Source: Lachnospiraceae bacterium (lineage in GTDB: Bacteria; Bacillota; Clostridia; Lachnospirales; Lachnospiraceae). From it: a stretch of 64,000 nucleotides of DNA. Below the pieces are notes generated by a model, which worked only from the letters and a program-made list of their open reading frames with translations, ran no database searches and was not told where the DNA came from. The stretch's first letter is position 1. Each line of letters opens with the position of its first letter. Location of the stretch: the NCBI GenBank assembly GCA_022794265.1, contig JAAWEK010000009.1, positions 40,396 through 104,395 on the forward strand, given 5' to 3'. Positions 25,705 to 36,045 of the stretch are shown here, piece after piece. A program made the translations under genes and the position numbers.

Positions 25705-26329
25705 ATTTTAAAGCCTTCTCTGCCATATGTTCCGGTTTTCCCGTAAGTATTCCGGCAATCTTTACCAGTGTCTTACAATATTTTTGAGAAAGATATCTGA
25801 ATTGTATAAAACCTCCGTAATCCATTTCTGTCTGATAATCTTTATCCGTATAATCCAGTGGAATTTCATACAAGCATGACACAAAAGTCATATATTTCAT
25901 ATAATTCTGTTTTAAATATGTTCTGTCCTTACCGCTGCCGGTTGTATCCCTTAATACCAGTAGTGTTTCTTTCTTCAGACTGACCGCCTGTTTCAGATGA
26001 GTTAAAATCTCCTGCCGGCTCATGGAAGAATTTACAATGATATAGCGGTAACTTCCGGCCTGTTCCGGACAACTTAAATCTCCTGTATAATCCAGAGTAA
26101 AATCATAATGTTTGTCTCTGCATTCTCCAAAATAAATATCTATATTCCGATATGTAAGCAATCGCTCCTTCAGATCATAATCCGAAAACATAGTCATAAA
26201 ATCCTGCCGGGAAGATTTATCATTAATCAGGACACGATGTTCCAGATTATTTAATAAAAGGGCCATGTAAAAAACAAAGTCTTTATAATTGCTTCCGACA
26301 AAGCATATTTTTTTTGTGTCCGTTTTTAT
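25661..26329 (-). CDS. Rossmann-like companion of the CpaE protein, first gene of the Tad-like operon
   Basis: About 223 aa. The start strand KICFVGSNYKDFVFYMALLL looks like a MinD/response-receiver-like opening without a P-loop. The middle (DFTLDYTGDL, YRYIIVNSSMSR) resembles the CpaE fold, so this may be the partner or split N-terminal half of the next gene. The start is unusual: AAGGAGGA at 26333-26340 lies 4 bases before an ATA codon at 26329, while the only common start (TTG 26353) has no ribosome site. I place the start at the ATA with modest confidence. Confidence 0.6.
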   Translation of the reverse strand: MKTDTKKICFVGSNYKDFVFYMALLLNNLEHRVLINDKSSRQDFMTMFSDYDLKERLLTYRNIDIYFGECRDKHYDFTLDYTGDLSCPEQAGSYRYIIVNSSMSRQEILTHLKQAVSLKKETLLVLRDTTGSGKDRTYLKQNYMKYMTFVSCLYEIPLDYTDKDYQTEMDYGGFIQFRYLSQKYCKTLVKIAGILTGKPEHMAEKALKYAKEGKLFDNRVLE

Positions 26330-26616
26330 GCGTCCTCCTTTTCTTATTTTCAATAATCACTTTTTAATTTGTTATTTGAGATATATTATATGATAACATA
26401 GGTGGGTAGCTTTGTAAATTCTTAATTGTTTACTATTAAAAATACTTTTTTTCGAAAAAGTGTTCCCTGTGACTATCCAGAAAAGTCCGATGAGTATTTA
26501 ACCTATTCCAGATTTACCCCAGAACTCAACATATTTTTTTATTGCATTTCCCCCAAACATATATTAATATAATAAACAAAGCTTGTACCACATCCATGTG
26601 GCAGATTGGAGGAAAT

Positions 26617-27537
26617 ATGCGTCACTTACTTAGTCCTTTGGATTTTTCCGTTGAAGAACTTGACAATCTATTAAACCTTGCATCAGATATTGAACATAAT
26701 CCCGACAAATATAAAGATATCTGCAAAGGAAAAAAATTAGCAACTCTTTTTTACGAACCTAGTACCCGTACCCGTCTCAGTTTCGAAGCTGCAATGCTGA
26801 ATCTCGGCGGTAATGTATTAGGTTTTTCTTCTGCCGACTCCAGTTCCGCCTCCAAAGGCGAAAGTGTATCGGATACCATACGGATTATTTCCTGTTATGC
26901 TGATATATGTGCCATGAGACACCCAAAAGAAGGTGCACCTTTAGTTGCTGCATCCAAATCCTCCATTCCGGTAATCAACGCCGGAGACGGCGGCCATCAG
27001 CATCCGACCCAGACCCTTACCGACCTGATGACGATAAAATCATTAAAAGGCAGACTGGATCATCTGGTAATCGGATTGTGCGGAGATTTGAAATTTGGCC
27101 GAACAGTTCATTCCCTGATTAATGCACTGGTCCGGTATCCAGGTATTAAATTTGTACTGATTTCACCAAAAGAACTGCGTATCCCTGATTATATCCGTCA
27201 GGATGTACTGGAAGCCAATGGTGTGGAATATCTGGAAGTGGAACATCTGGAAGATGTCCTCGGCAGTCTGGAAATTTTATATATGACCCGGGTTCAGCGG
27301 GAACGTTTCTTTAATGAAGAAGAATATATCCGTTTAAAGGACAGTTATATCCTGAATTCCGAAAAAATGTCTCTTGCAAACAAAGATATGCTTGTCCTGC
27401 ATCCGCTCCCCCGTGTAAATGAAATTTCTGTAGAAGTGGACGACGATGAACGCGCTGCCTACTTTAAACAGGTTCAGTACGGCGTATATGTCCGGATGGC
27501 ATTAATATTAACACTGCTGGATATATCCGTAGACTAG
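26617..27537 (+). CDS. pyrB: Aspartate carbamoyltransferase, catalytic subunit
   Basis: Joins carbamoyl phosphate and aspartate in pyrimidine synthesis. 306 aa, normal. STRTRLSFE is the carbamoyl-phosphate loop. HPTQTLTDL and HPLPRVNEI are the other active-site segments. GGAGG lies 4 bases before the ATG at 26617; the frame extends upstream to 26542 but without a ribosome site. It is followed by pyrI after 67 bases, so it forms the regulated two-subunit enzyme. A small hairpin (CCACAT/ATGTGG at 26588-26601) sits just before the ribosome site and might affect initiation. Confidence 0.97.
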   Translation: MRHLLSPLDFSVEELDNLLNLASDIEHNPDKYKDICKGKKLATLFYEPSTRTRLSFEAAMLNLGGNVLGFSSADSSSASKGESVSDTIRIISCYADICAMRHPKEGAPLVAASKSSIPVINAGDGGHQHPTQTLTDLMTIKSLKGRLDHLVIGLCGDLKFGRTVHSLINALVRYPGIKFVLISPKELRIPDYIRQDVLEANGVEYLEVEHLEDVLGSLEILYMTRVQRERFFNEEEYIRLKDSYILNSEKMSLANKDMLVLHPLPRVNEISVEVDDDERAAYFKQVQYGVYVRMALILTLLDISVD

Positions 27538-27604
27538 ATTGTGTCTGAAAATTCATTAAAAATAGAATTCATATATATTCTCACGGAAAGGTAAGGTGTC
27601 ATTC

Positions 27605-28036
27605 ATGTTAAATGTTGGTTCTCTTAACGAAGGAATAGTTCTTGACCATATAAAAGCCGGAAAGGCCATGTCTATCTATAAATATCTCGGTCTTGATAAA
27701 CTGGATTGTCAGGTAGCAATCATTAAAAATGCACGAAGTGCCAAGATGGGCCGGAAAGATATCATTAAAATTGAAGGTTCCATTGATTTAGTAGATTTAG
27801 ACATCCTTGGTTTTATTGACCATGATATTACTGTTAATATTATTCAGGACGGAAAAATCTGCGAAAAAGAAAAATTAACACTCCCAAATACCATTAAAAA
27901 TGTAATCGTATGTAAAAATCCAAGATGTATCACTTCTATCGAGCAGGAACTTGATCAGATATTTGTTCTCTCCGACAAAGAAAAAGAAATTTACAGATGT
28001 AAATATTGCGAAGAAAAATATACGGCCGGATTATAA
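27605..28036 (+). CDS. pyrI: Aspartate carbamoyltransferase, regulatory subunit
   Basis: 143 aa regulatory chain that binds nucleotides and gives feedback control to PyrB. The C-terminal zinc site is complete: CKNPRCI and later CKYC with normal spacing. I use the ATG at 27605, with AAGGTG 6 bases upstream, instead of the GTG at 27596. A strong terminator follows 4 bases after the stop. Confidence 0.96.
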   Translation: MLNVGSLNEGIVLDHIKAGKAMSIYKYLGLDKLDCQVAIIKNARSAKMGRKDIIKIEGSIDLVDLDILGFIDHDITVNIIQDGKICEKEKLTLPNTIKNVIVCKNPRCITSIEQELDQIFVLSDKEKEIYRCKYCEEKYTAGL

Positions 28037-28040
28037 AAAA

Positions 28041-28079
28041 TTGCAGTACAACAATTGAATTGTTGTACTGCAGTTTTTA
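28041..28079. terminator. Bidirectional terminator between pyrI and the deacetylase gene
   Basis: A perfect inverted repeat of about 16 bp (TGCAGTACAACAATT and complement) with T-runs on both strands. It serves pyrBI on plus and the deacetylase on minus. Confidence 0.92.
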
Positions 28080-28091
28080 TTTTTATATGAA

Positions 28092-29018
28092 CTATCGTAT
28101 CGAACCATATCTCTCATTCTTAGAAAGACCGCCCCGTTTATAATAAGCCAGTTCGCTGACAGTTACCAGCTGATACCCCTGCTGTTGCAGCCATGGAATA
28201 ATCTGCACTGCCGCATCTACGCTCTCGGCATGAATATCATGCATCAAAATGATATCTCCATCTTGAACATTCTGCTGGATATTCGCAATTGTCTGTGCTG
28301 CATTTCTGGTTTCCCAGTCCCTGGTATCAATAGACCACAATATGACTGGCGCATCCACAACTGCCTGAACCCTTTCATCAACAGCACCATATGGCGGTCT
28401 GCAGATAACCGTATTTTGACCGGTAAGGGATTTTATGGTTTCTGCCACCGAATGAATTTCATTGGCTACAGATGCATCATCCAGACTTGTCAGTTTTGCA
28501 TGGGAATAAGAATGATTTCCCACTTCGCAACCCAGAGCCGCCGCCCTTTTTATATTTTCTTCATCTCCCGGAATCCTGTTGCCGACAATAAAAAACGTAG
28601 CGTGAGCCCCGTACTGTTCCAGCGCATCCAACAGTCTCCCGGTCTTTGATCCGGCAGGGCCGTCATCAAACGTAAGGGCTACCATAGGTTTGCCTGGGTC
28701 AATTGTACCACTGACAGGATTCTGTTCCACAAAATCACCACTGAGGGTGGTCTGCGCTTCCGTCTGAGTCTCCGTTTCCTGCGTTGACGTTTCATTATCC
28801 AATGTTGATTCCGATTCTGAAGTCACATCCTCCGCAGTCGTCTCTTTTCCCGATTCGGTTTCCGCAGTTGTGGATTCGCCAGAACTGCTGTCTTCTGTTG
28901 TATTCTGTTCTCCATCCGCCGACTCTTTTAATTCCGTCGTTCCCACAAATATTCCTATTAAAATTACAACAACGGCTATTATAACCGACGCAATTAATAT
29001 TTTTATCTTATTCTTCAT
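28092..29018 (-). CDS. Membrane-anchored polysaccharide deacetylase (NodB domain)
   Basis: Residues 5-25 are a membrane anchor and about 30-95 a Ser/Thr/Glu-rich wall-spanning linker. The NodB domain occupies about 105-300: ALTFDDGP with the catalytic Asp and metal Asp, GNHSYSHAKLT with the two metal His, RPPYGA, and DIILMHDIH with the final His. It likely removes acetyl groups from peptidoglycan or another surface polymer. Start: ATG 29018 with AGGTG upstream, or GTG 29027 with AAGGA upstream. It follows the RNase P RNA on the same strand. Confidence 0.93.
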   Translation of the reverse strand: MKNKIKILIASVIIAVVVILIGIFVGTTELKESADGEQNTTEDSSSGESTTAETESGKETTAEDVTSESESTLDNETSTQETETQTEAQTTLSGDFVEQNPVSGTIDPGKPMVALTFDDGPAGSKTGRLLDALEQYGAHATFFIVGNRIPGDEENIKRAAALGCEVGNHSYSHAKLTSLDDASVANEIHSVAETIKSLTGQNTVICRPPYGAVDERVQAVVDAPVILWSIDTRDWETRNAAQTIANIQQNVQDGDIILMHDIHAESVDAAVQIIPWLQQQGYQLVTVSELAYYKRGGLSKNERYGSIR

Positions 29019-29044
29019 TTCTATCACCTAATATCCTTAGTCTG

Positions 29045-29440
29045 GTTGAGCAAAATGATAAGCCGGGTTATGTTTTCAATAATCATCTGTCTAGTTTCAT
29101 TGTTGCCAATGAAATCAAGCAACCTACCCGAAAGCCAAGCGGGCCGCTTCATTGCTTTCTGTTCGGTTTTGCTTCGGATGGGGTTTACATGTGCCCGGTA
29201 TGTTACCATACCGGCGGTAGTCTCTTAAACTGCCTTTCCACCCTTACCATGAGTTTAATCGAAGCTTTAACTCTTAAGTATAGCCAAACTCCTACTTAAA
29301 TTCTGGCGGTTTATTTCTGTTGCACTTGCCTTGGAGTCGCCTCCACCGGACGTTATCCGGCATCCTGCCCTGTGAAGCCCGGACTTTCCTCACCTGCGTT
29401 CTTTCGACTATAGCAGCTGCGATTATTTATCTTACTCAAC
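29045..29440 (-). ncRNA. rnpB: RNase P RNA (bacterial type A)
   Basis: Catalytic RNA that matures tRNA 5' ends. The conserved core is visible on the minus strand: GAGGAAAGTCCGGGCTTCAC, AGGGCAGG, then ACAGAA, GTAAGGGTGGAAAGGCAG and the late AACCCGGCTTAT. The outer helix GTTGAG/CTCAAC defines both ends. Length is about 396 bases. The short frames seen in it are not genes. Confidence 0.96.
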
Positions 29441-29533
29441 CATGTCTACTTTAACATTATTTTTATGTTTTGTAAATACGATTTATGCCTCATTTTTACA
29501 CAATACAAAAATATTACAAATTCATAAAAAAAT

Positions 29534-31204
29534 CTAAACATTAAAACAACTGCCGCCTACAAATTCCCGTATCAACGAATTGTTTGGAATATCTTCGGTA
29601 CTGACTCCCAAAAAATAATCCAGAAACTTCAACAAACGGTTGGCTTCTACATATTCCGGCGCCTCCTTGGGTATTCCAAAGAGCAACGGTTCCGCATACT
29701 GCTTTAAAACCGACAATTCATAAATCAAAGCTGAATTAAACATAACGTCCGCAGCCTCCTGAAACGGAAAAATATAACTCTCTTCCCCGTTTCTTACCGA
29801 CTGCCAGCGATTGATGGTTTCCACAGCGGAAATCCCCCTGGTTCTGGCATCTCTCACCATTCGGCGAATCAGTCTGCCGTCGGTTGTAGGAATCCTGTTA
29901 TGTTCATCCACATTTAACTGTGTAAGCGCACTGATATAAATTTTAAATTTACTTTCCCGCGGTAATGCATAGGATAATTTATCATTGATTCCATGAATCC
30001 CCTCAATCACAAGAATATCATCCGGTCCCAGCTCCATTAACCTTCCTTTATATTCACGCTTACCAGTAATAAAATTATATGTGGGCATTTGGACTTTTTC
30101 TCCATTGGATAACGAAATCATGTCCTTATTAAACTGTTCCACATCAATGGCTTCCAGTCTTTCAAAATCATAATCCCCTTTTTCATCCCTGGGCGTAAAT
30201 TCCCGGTCAACAAAATAATCGTCCACCCCGATGGTTCGTGGTTTCAAGCCGTTAGCCCGAAGCTGGATACTCAGACGATGGGAAAAGCTAGTCTTTCCTG
30301 AGGAGGAAGGACCGGCAATCATAATAAATTTTTTTGAAGGATTTTCAGCAATTCTTGCGGCAATTTCCGCAATTTTTTTCTCCTGTAGCGCCTCTGCCAC
30401 TAAAATGATATCCTTGATGTTTCCTCTGGAAATCTGTTCATTCAACGCCCCCACTGTATCTACTTCCAGCATTTCTCCCCAGTGTTCCGATTCCTTTAAC
30501 ACTTGAAAAAGCTTATTCTGAGGCTGAAATTCAGGAACCACATTAGGATTTTCCTTTACCGGAAGCTGCAGCACAAATCCTTCATCATAAAGAAACAGAT
30601 CAAAATGCTTAATATATCCGGACATGGGCACCATATAACCGTAAAAATAATCTTCAAATCCTTTTAAGCTATAAATATTTACTTTGGAAGCCCTGCGGTA
30701 TTTAAACAATTTCTCTTTATCAAACATTTTATGCCGACGAAACAGATGAATTGCTGATGTGGTACTGATGGAACGCTTATTGATCGGAAGATTCTCACCG
30801 ACAATTTCATACATTTTTGCTTTTACCCGGTCCAACAGTTCCTGATTCAGTGAAACGTTTCCCTTAACCGTACAATAATAGCCTTTACTCAGAGAATACT
30901 GTACACTTATCTTTTCTATATTCTTTCTGCCTGCCACATCATAAAATGCTTTCAGCATAATCAGCGTAGCACTTCTTTTATATGCTTCGATTCCCGGCGC
31001 CGTCTGGGTAGTCAGAAACTGAATTTCACAATCGTTTGTCACTTTCTTAAACAACTCACATAATTTTCCGTTTTTTAATACCAATACGATATCACTGTCA
31101 TATTCCGACTGATACGCTTTTGCAATCTCAAAAAAACTGGTTCCCTCTTCATACTCTTTTGTAACTTCACCTACTTTTACCTTGCACATATCTCCCATTT
31201 TCAT
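29534..31204 (-). CDS. TGS-domain nucleoside (uridine-like) kinase
   Basis: 556 aa. The N-terminal part (1-200) resembles the TGS and second additional domain of threonyl-tRNA synthetase (SAIHLFRRHKMFDKEKLFKY). The C-terminal part is a P-loop kinase of the uridine/phosphoribulokinase class: GPSSSGKTSFSHRL at about 292, DDYFVDREFTPRDE and DILVIEGIHGIND. This architecture is common in Clostridia and annotated as nucleoside kinase; the true substrate is not settled. Start: one of ATG 31204, 31198 or 31189; AAAGGA lies upstream. The next upstream gene is trmK, 17 bases away. Confidence 0.85.
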   Translation of the reverse strand: MKMGDMCKVKVGEVTKEYEEGTSFFEIAKAYQSEYDSDIVLVLKNGKLCELFKKVTNDCEIQFLTTQTAPGIEAYKRSATLIMLKAFYDVAGRKNIEKISVQYSLSKGYYCTVKGNVSLNQELLDRVKAKMYEIVGENLPINKRSISTTSAIHLFRRHKMFDKEKLFKYRRASKVNIYSLKGFEDYFYGYMVPMSGYIKHFDLFLYDEGFVLQLPVKENPNVVPEFQPQNKLFQVLKESEHWGEMLEVDTVGALNEQISRGNIKDIILVAEALQEKKIAEIAARIAENPSKKFIMIAGPSSSGKTSFSHRLSIQLRANGLKPRTIGVDDYFVDREFTPRDEKGDYDFERLEAIDVEQFNKDMISLSNGEKVQMPTYNFITGKREYKGRLMELGPDDILVIEGIHGINDKLSYALPRESKFKIYISALTQLNVDEHNRIPTTDGRLIRRMVRDARTRGISAVETINRWQSVRNGEESYIFPFQEAADVMFNSALIYELSVLKQYAEPLLFGIPKEAPEYVEANRLLKFLDYFLGVSTEDIPNNSLIREFVGGSCFNV

Positions 31205-31221
31205 CCAATCCTTTCACTCTG

Positions 31222-31929
31222 TCATATGATGTGATTCAATGCCTGCTCTGTCAGCCTCATCTGCTCCCTGATTTCTTCCAGACGGATTTTTCCATGCTCT
31301 GCTGCATTCTCCTGTAGTTTTTGTGCAATCTGATTATATTTATTCTTTTCCTTTTTCAAATATTCGAAAAGAACTTTATCCTTTTTACGAAGCAGTATCC
31401 TTCCGTATTTTAATTCCATTTGTGTATATGCTTCTTCTTTCCCATGCAAACTTTCCCCACAGGATATTTTCAGAATTGTATAATATTTCCCTTCATCCAT
31501 CAGCATGATTTCATCTGATATGCAAAAATTATTTTCAGTCAGATACTTTCTTACCAGATTCAATTCGGAGTGGGGTGAAACCACCAGTTCCGACACGGTT
31601 CGGATAACCTGCTTTCCATCCTCCAGTATGCGAATCATCAATTCCCCGCCAATTCCTGCCATCACCACGGCATCTGCCTCACTACTCCGCAATTGGTGCA
31701 GGCCGTCTGACTGTCTGGTCTCTATAAAATCCGTCAGATGCTCTCTGATGATGTTATTCTTTGCCCGCTCCAACGGTCCGGCATTGATATCCATGGCAAT
31801 TGCTTTTTTACAGATACCATGCTGTATTAAATAAATTGGCACATAACCATGATCGGTTCCCACATCTGCCACTACTTCGCATGGAGTTATCATTTCCGCC
31901 ACCTGCCGTAATCTGTCTGATAACTTCAT
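31222..31929 (-). CDS. trmK: tRNA (adenine22-N1)-methyltransferase
   Basis: 235 aa SAM-dependent enzyme that methylates A22 of tRNAs. The SAM motif is VADVGTDHGYVPIYL, followed by AMDINAGPLERA, and AVVMAGIGGELMIRIL as the catalytic strand. The C-terminal coiled-coil part (about 160-230) fits the family. It is directly downstream of rpoD, the classical Firmicute arrangement. Confidence 0.95.
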   Translation of the reverse strand: MKLSDRLRQVAEMITPCEVVADVGTDHGYVPIYLIQHGICKKAIAMDINAGPLERAKNNIIREHLTDFIETRQSDGLHQLRSSEADAVVMAGIGGELMIRILEDGKQVIRTVSELVVSPHSELNLVRKYLTENNFCISDEIMLMDEGKYYTILKISCGESLHGKEEAYTQMELKYGRILLRKKDKVLFEYLKKEKNKYNQIAQKLQENAAEHGKIRLEEIREQMRLTEQALNHII

Positions 31930-31945
31930 ATTCTTATTCCATCTC

Positions 31946-33079
31946 CTATTCCAGATAATCCCGAAGCTTCCGGCTCCTGCTGGGATGTCTGAGTTTTCTC
32001 AATGCTTTGGCTTCAATCTGTCTGATTCTCTCCCGGGTAACATTGAATTCTTTTCCAACCTCTTCCAAAGTTCTCGGACGCCCGTCGTCCAAACCAAACC
32101 GGAGCCTCAGTACCTTCTGTTCTCTTTCGGTCAAAGTCGTCAGTACCTCTACAATCTGTTCCTTCAGCATAGTATAGGTAGCTGCTTCAGCTGGTACCGG
32201 CACATTATCATCCTGAATAAAATCCCCCAGATGACTGTCTTCTTCCTCTCCGATAGGGGTTTCCAATGATACCGGCTCCTGTGCTATCTTTAAAATCTCC
32301 CTGACCCGGTCTACCGGCATATCCAACTGCTGCGCTATCTCTTCCGGCAAAGGTTCTCTGCCCAGTTCCTGTACCAGCTGTCTGGATACCCTCATCAGTT
32401 TATTGATGGTCTCCACCATATGAACCGGAATACGGATTGTCCGGGCCTGATCCGCAATAGCTCTGGTAATGGCCTGACGAATCCACCATGTAGCATAGGT
32501 ACTAAATTTAAAACCTTTTTTATAATCAAATTTATCTACCGCTTTAATCAGACCCAGATTGCCCTCCTGAATCAAATCCAGAAACAGCATTCCCCGGCCG
32601 ACATAACGTTTCGCAATGCTGACAACCAGTCTTAAGTTCGCCTCTGCCAGCCGTTTCTTTGCATTATCGTTACCAAGTTCCATCTGTTTTGCCAGCTCAA
32701 TTTCTTCTTCCGCACTCAGTAGCGGTACTTTTCCTATTTCCTTTAAATACATCCTCACCGGATCGTCCAGACCGATACCTTCCGGAATCGATAAATCCAG
32801 CTTCGATATGTCCATATTAAATAATTCTTCTTCCAGAGCTGCCTCATCAATCTCATCCACTTCAAGTAATACCGGCTCCTGTTCATTATCTATGGCTGCA
32901 AGAATCTCAACTCTGGTTTTTTCCAGTTCTTCTAAAATTTTATCAAATAATTCCCCATCCATGGAAGCTTCCGGAAACTCCGACAAAATCTCATCATACT
33001 TCAGGGTATTCTTGTTTTTTGCCGCTATATCCAGTAAGAGCGCCATCTTTTCATTAAACTTTATCATATTCTCTTCCAT
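31946..33079 (-). CDS. rpoD: Housekeeping RNA polymerase sigma factor
   Basis: Sigma-70/SigA. Region 1.2 to 2 shows [17 protein letters not shown] and the core-binding [17 protein letters not shown]. Region 2.4 reads [17 protein letters not shown]. Region 4.2 shows [20 protein letters not shown]. About 377 aa, with the short N-terminal region 1.1 typical of Firmicutes. The start is not certain: ATG 33079 or ATG 33067, the latter with GGAAGAG upstream. It follows dnaG in the conserved dgt-dnaG-rpoD-trmK order. Confidence 0.97.
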   Translation of the reverse strand: MEENMIKFNEKMALLLDIAAKNKNTLKYDEILSEFPEASMDGELFDKILEELEKTRVEILAAIDNEQEPVLLEVDEIDEAALEEELFNMDISKLDLSIPEGIGLDDPVRMYLKEIGKVPLLSAEEEIELAKQMELGNDNAKKRLAEANLRLVVSIAKRYVGRGMLFLDLIQEGNLGLIKAVDKFDYKKGFKFSTYATWWIRQAITRAIADQARTIRIPVHMVETINKLMRVSRQLVQELGREPLPEEIAQQLDMPVDRVREILKIAQEPVSLETPIGEEEDSHLGDFIQDDNVPVPAEAATYTMLKEQIVEVLTTLTEREQKVLRLRFGLDDGRPRTLEEVGKEFNVTRERIRQIEAKALRKLRHPSRSRKLRDYLE

Positions 33080-33113
33080 TTTTGTTGCCCCATCTTTCCA
33101 ATACATATCCGTT

Positions 33114-34889
33114 TTACAGTGATATATGTATTTTTTGTAATTTTTTCTTTTCCTGAATTATATTTTGAAGAGTATTAAAATCTGCAGCCGTCTTCGATAC
33201 ATAGTCCAGACTATTATTTTTCACTTTCTTAACGGCATCCGTTATTGCCCGTTCCTTCTCCTGTACATTCATTTCACCCAATAAAGAAGTATTGAACAGT
33301 TCGGCTGCCTGCCTGTGTTCCTCCTCCTCCGTAAAATCATTCAGTATTTTTGCCGGATTCACTGCCCCTTCCCTTAACTGGTCAAAAAGCATCCCTGCTA
33401 CCCTGTTGTATGGCTGTTCTATAAAATCCTCCTCTGTAATGATGTCCTTGATTTTATCATAGACAGACGGCTCTTCCACCAGCCATGTAAGCAATATTTT
33501 CTGTGCCTGTCTGGTTCCGTCCTCCGAATTTTTTCTGGCGTTTTTCCGGTTCGTTTTAGTAAACTCTTCTTCTGGAACAATATTTGTTTCTCCAGAACCA
33601 GTATATGTCAGCGCCAGCCGGAGTACCATCTTCGAAAGGCTGTCCTGAGGAATCAGAAATTCTCTGCTTACAGCTTCAATATAGACATTCCGCTCCAGTT
33701 CATTAGGAAATTCCAATAATTTAACCGCTGTTTTATTATAAAATTCCGCTTTCCCATGAGGATCCTCCATGTCATAATCTTTCTGCAGCATCATGATTTC
33801 AAACAAAAATCCATTTTCAGCATTATCGATTCTCTTCTGATATTCCTCCGCTCCCAGATTCCGAATAAACTCATCCGGATCTTTATACGGCTTCATATCC
33901 AGTACCTTCACGGATATTCCCACTGACTTTAAAATCGGAATTGCCCTTAAAGCCGCTTTCTGTCCGGCGCCGTCACTGTCAAAAGTCAGTACCACTTCTT
34001 TTACATACCGTTTGATTAGCATGGCATGCTGCTGGGTAAATGCTGTTCCCAGTGCTGCAACCGCATTCGTAAAACCGGCCCGATGTAACGCTATGACATC
34101 CATATAGCCTTCACATATTAAAATATATGGTTTCCTTGAAATCCTTGCAAAATTCATACCATATAAATTTCTGCTTTTTTCAAATATTCTTGTTTCAGGC
34201 GAATTCAGATATTTCGGTTCACCTTCGCCCATCACCCGGCCGCCGAAGCCAATGACCCGGTTATTAATATCAAGAATGGGAAACATTACCCTGTTCCAGA
34301 ATTTATCATACGTTCCCTTTTCTGAAAATGCAAATAATCCGGTTTCCTTCAAAAACTCATCCGAATAATTTTGTTGTTTAAAATACCGGTAGAGATCATC
34401 ACTGGTTTTACTGGAATACCCCAGTCCGAAACGGACAATGGTCTCATAGTCCAAACCTCTGGAACTGAAATAATCCAGACCGGTTTTTCCCTTTTCACTT
34501 CTGAGCAGACGATGAAAATACAATGCCGCCTGTTTATTGATTTCCAGCAATGCTGCCTTTAAATCCGCTTTCCGTTTCTCCTCTTCCGTATATTCCGTTT
34601 CCGGAAGCCGTACCCCTGCTCTGTCAGCCAGCATTTTCACAGCTTCAAGGAATGTATAATTTTCGTATTTCATTATAAAAGAGTATACATTACCTCCCTC
34701 TCCGCAACCGAAACAGTAATACATCTGCTTCCCCGGAGTAACCGAAAACGAGGGTGATTTTTCATTATGAAAAGGGCACAATCCGAAATAGGTCGCACCC
34801 TGTCTTTTTAACTTTACATATCCCGAAATTACTTCTATAATATCATTTCTCGAACGAATTTCCTCAATTAAATCATCTGAATAATACAT
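33114..34889 (-). CDS. dnaG: DNA primase
   Basis: Makes RNA primers at the replication fork. The CHC2 zinc finger is present ([20 protein letters not shown]). The TOPRIM domain is near 255-340 ([25 protein letters not shown]), followed by the helicase-binding C-terminus. About 591 aa from ATG 34889, chosen because AGGT lies 7 bases upstream and the protein then begins [18 protein letters not shown] as expected; the longer frame runs to 34955 inside dgt. Confidence 0.96.
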   Translation of the reverse strand: MYYSDDLIEEIRSRNDIIEVISGYVKLKRQGATYFGLCPFHNEKSPSFSVTPGKQMYYCFGCGEGGNVYSFIMKYENYTFLEAVKMLADRAGVRLPETEYTEEEKRKADLKAALLEINKQAALYFHRLLRSEKGKTGLDYFSSRGLDYETIVRFGLGYSSKTSDDLYRYFKQQNYSDEFLKETGLFAFSEKGTYDKFWNRVMFPILDINNRVIGFGGRVMGEGEPKYLNSPETRIFEKSRNLYGMNFARISRKPYILICEGYMDVIALHRAGFTNAVAALGTAFTQQHAMLIKRYVKEVVLTFDSDGAGQKAALRAIPILKSVGISVKVLDMKPYKDPDEFIRNLGAEEYQKRIDNAENGFLFEIMMLQKDYDMEDPHGKAEFYNKTAVKLLEFPNELERNVYIEAVSREFLIPQDSLSKMVLRLALTYTGSGETNIVPEEEFTKTNRKNARKNSEDGTRQAQKILLTWLVEEPSVYDKIKDIITEEDFIEQPYNRVAGMLFDQLREGAVNPAKILNDFTEEEEHRQAAELFNTSLLGEMNVQEKERAITDAVKKVKNNSLDYVSKTAADFNTLQNIIQEKKKLQKIHISL

Positions 34890-34917
34890 GTCTTTACCTG
34901 TTTTATCACAATATAAT

Positions 34918-35925
34918 TTACATTTTCCAAAAAGACGGAACAAAAAGCTCTTCAAACTTCCGTACCGAATACTGATCGCTCATTCCCGCAATATAATCGC
35001 ATACCACCCGTTCTGCCTTCTGGTTTTTCTTTTCAATTAACATTCTGTATTCCCCCGGCATTTCCAGAAGATTTTCCAGATAATAGCCATACAGTGATGC
35101 CAGCATCCGCTTCGCTTTATATTCTTCGCCTTTTGCAACCGGATTGGAGTACACCCGTTCAAACATAAACTGGCGGAGCTCTTTCATTGCCTGTCCGATT
35201 TCCTCCGACATTAAAATATCCGGCTGGTATCTGGAATGATTCACTATATCATATATCATCGTATTCAGCCGCTCCTTTTTGGAATGACCTAATACATTTG
35301 TATATGTACCTGGGATATCCTCCTCCCGCAGTATTTTCCCCCGAATGGCATCATCAATATCGTGATTAATATACGCTATCTTATCTGACAACCTTACGAT
35401 TTTTCCCTCCAGTGTGGACGGAGTCCCGGAAGTCCTATGATTGATTATACCATCCCTTACTTCCCAGGTCAGATTTAATCCCTGTCCTTTTTTCTCCAGT
35501 AGCTCCACTACCCGGAGACTTTGTTCAAAATGTGAAAAACCTTCCGCACAAACCTTATTTAATGCGGCTTCTCCTGCATGTCCAAATGGAGTATGTCCCA
35601 AATCATGTCCCAATGCAATGGCTTCCGTCAGTTCTTCATTCAGCCGCAACGCCCTGGCAATCGTCCGTGCAATCTGGGATACTTCCAAAGTATGCGTCAG
35701 TCTGGTTCTATAATGATCTCCTGCTGGTGCCAGAAATACCTGAGTCTTATGTTTTAGTCTGCGAAATGCCTTACAGTGAATAATCCTGTCCCGGTCTCTC
35801 TGATAGCAGGTTCTGATATCACAGGCAGTTTCTTCCATGTCCCTGCCTCTGGAATACCGGCTAAAGGACGCATATTCACTTAAACTTCTAAGTTCATCAT
35901 TTTCCAGTTCTTCCCGTATCGTCAA
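34918..35925 (-). CDS. dgt: dGTP triphosphohydrolase-like HD-domain protein
   Basis: 335 aa HD phosphohydrolase that converts dNTPs, typically dGTP, to nucleoside and tripolyphosphate. The metal site reads RLTHTLEVSQIAR with GHDLGHTPFGHAGE, and further on KIAYINHDIDDAI. The start is TTG at 35925, with GGAGG 7 bases upstream. It is the first gene of the dgt-dnaG-rpoD-trmK cluster, so it is tied to replication genes. Confidence 0.93.
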   Translation of the reverse strand: MTIREELENDELRSLSEYASFSRYSRGRDMEETACDIRTCYQRDRDRIIHCKAFRRLKHKTQVFLAPAGDHYRTRLTHTLEVSQIARTIARALRLNEELTEAIALGHDLGHTPFGHAGEAALNKVCAEGFSHFEQSLRVVELLEKKGQGLNLTWEVRDGIINHRTSGTPSTLEGKIVRLSDKIAYINHDIDDAIRGKILREEDIPGTYTNVLGHSKKERLNTMIYDIVNHSRYQPDILMSEEIGQAMKELRQFMFERVYSNPVAKGEEYKAKRMLASLYGYYLENLLEMPGEYRMLIEKKNQKAERVVCDYIAGMSDQYSVRKFEELFVPSFWKM

Positions 35926-36045
35926 TTTTAATCCTCCGGTTCCTGAAATACATCTGAAACCCTTTTCTACAATTGTTACGTTTCGTTGCCAGGACCAAAG
36001 TCCTCTATAAACTATATTCTGTATTTTTTGCGGATTTCCTTTATT

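Noticed and set aside
29024-29228. Short open frames on both strands in 29024-29228
   Set aside because: They overlap the RNase P RNA, which accounts for the conserved sequence.
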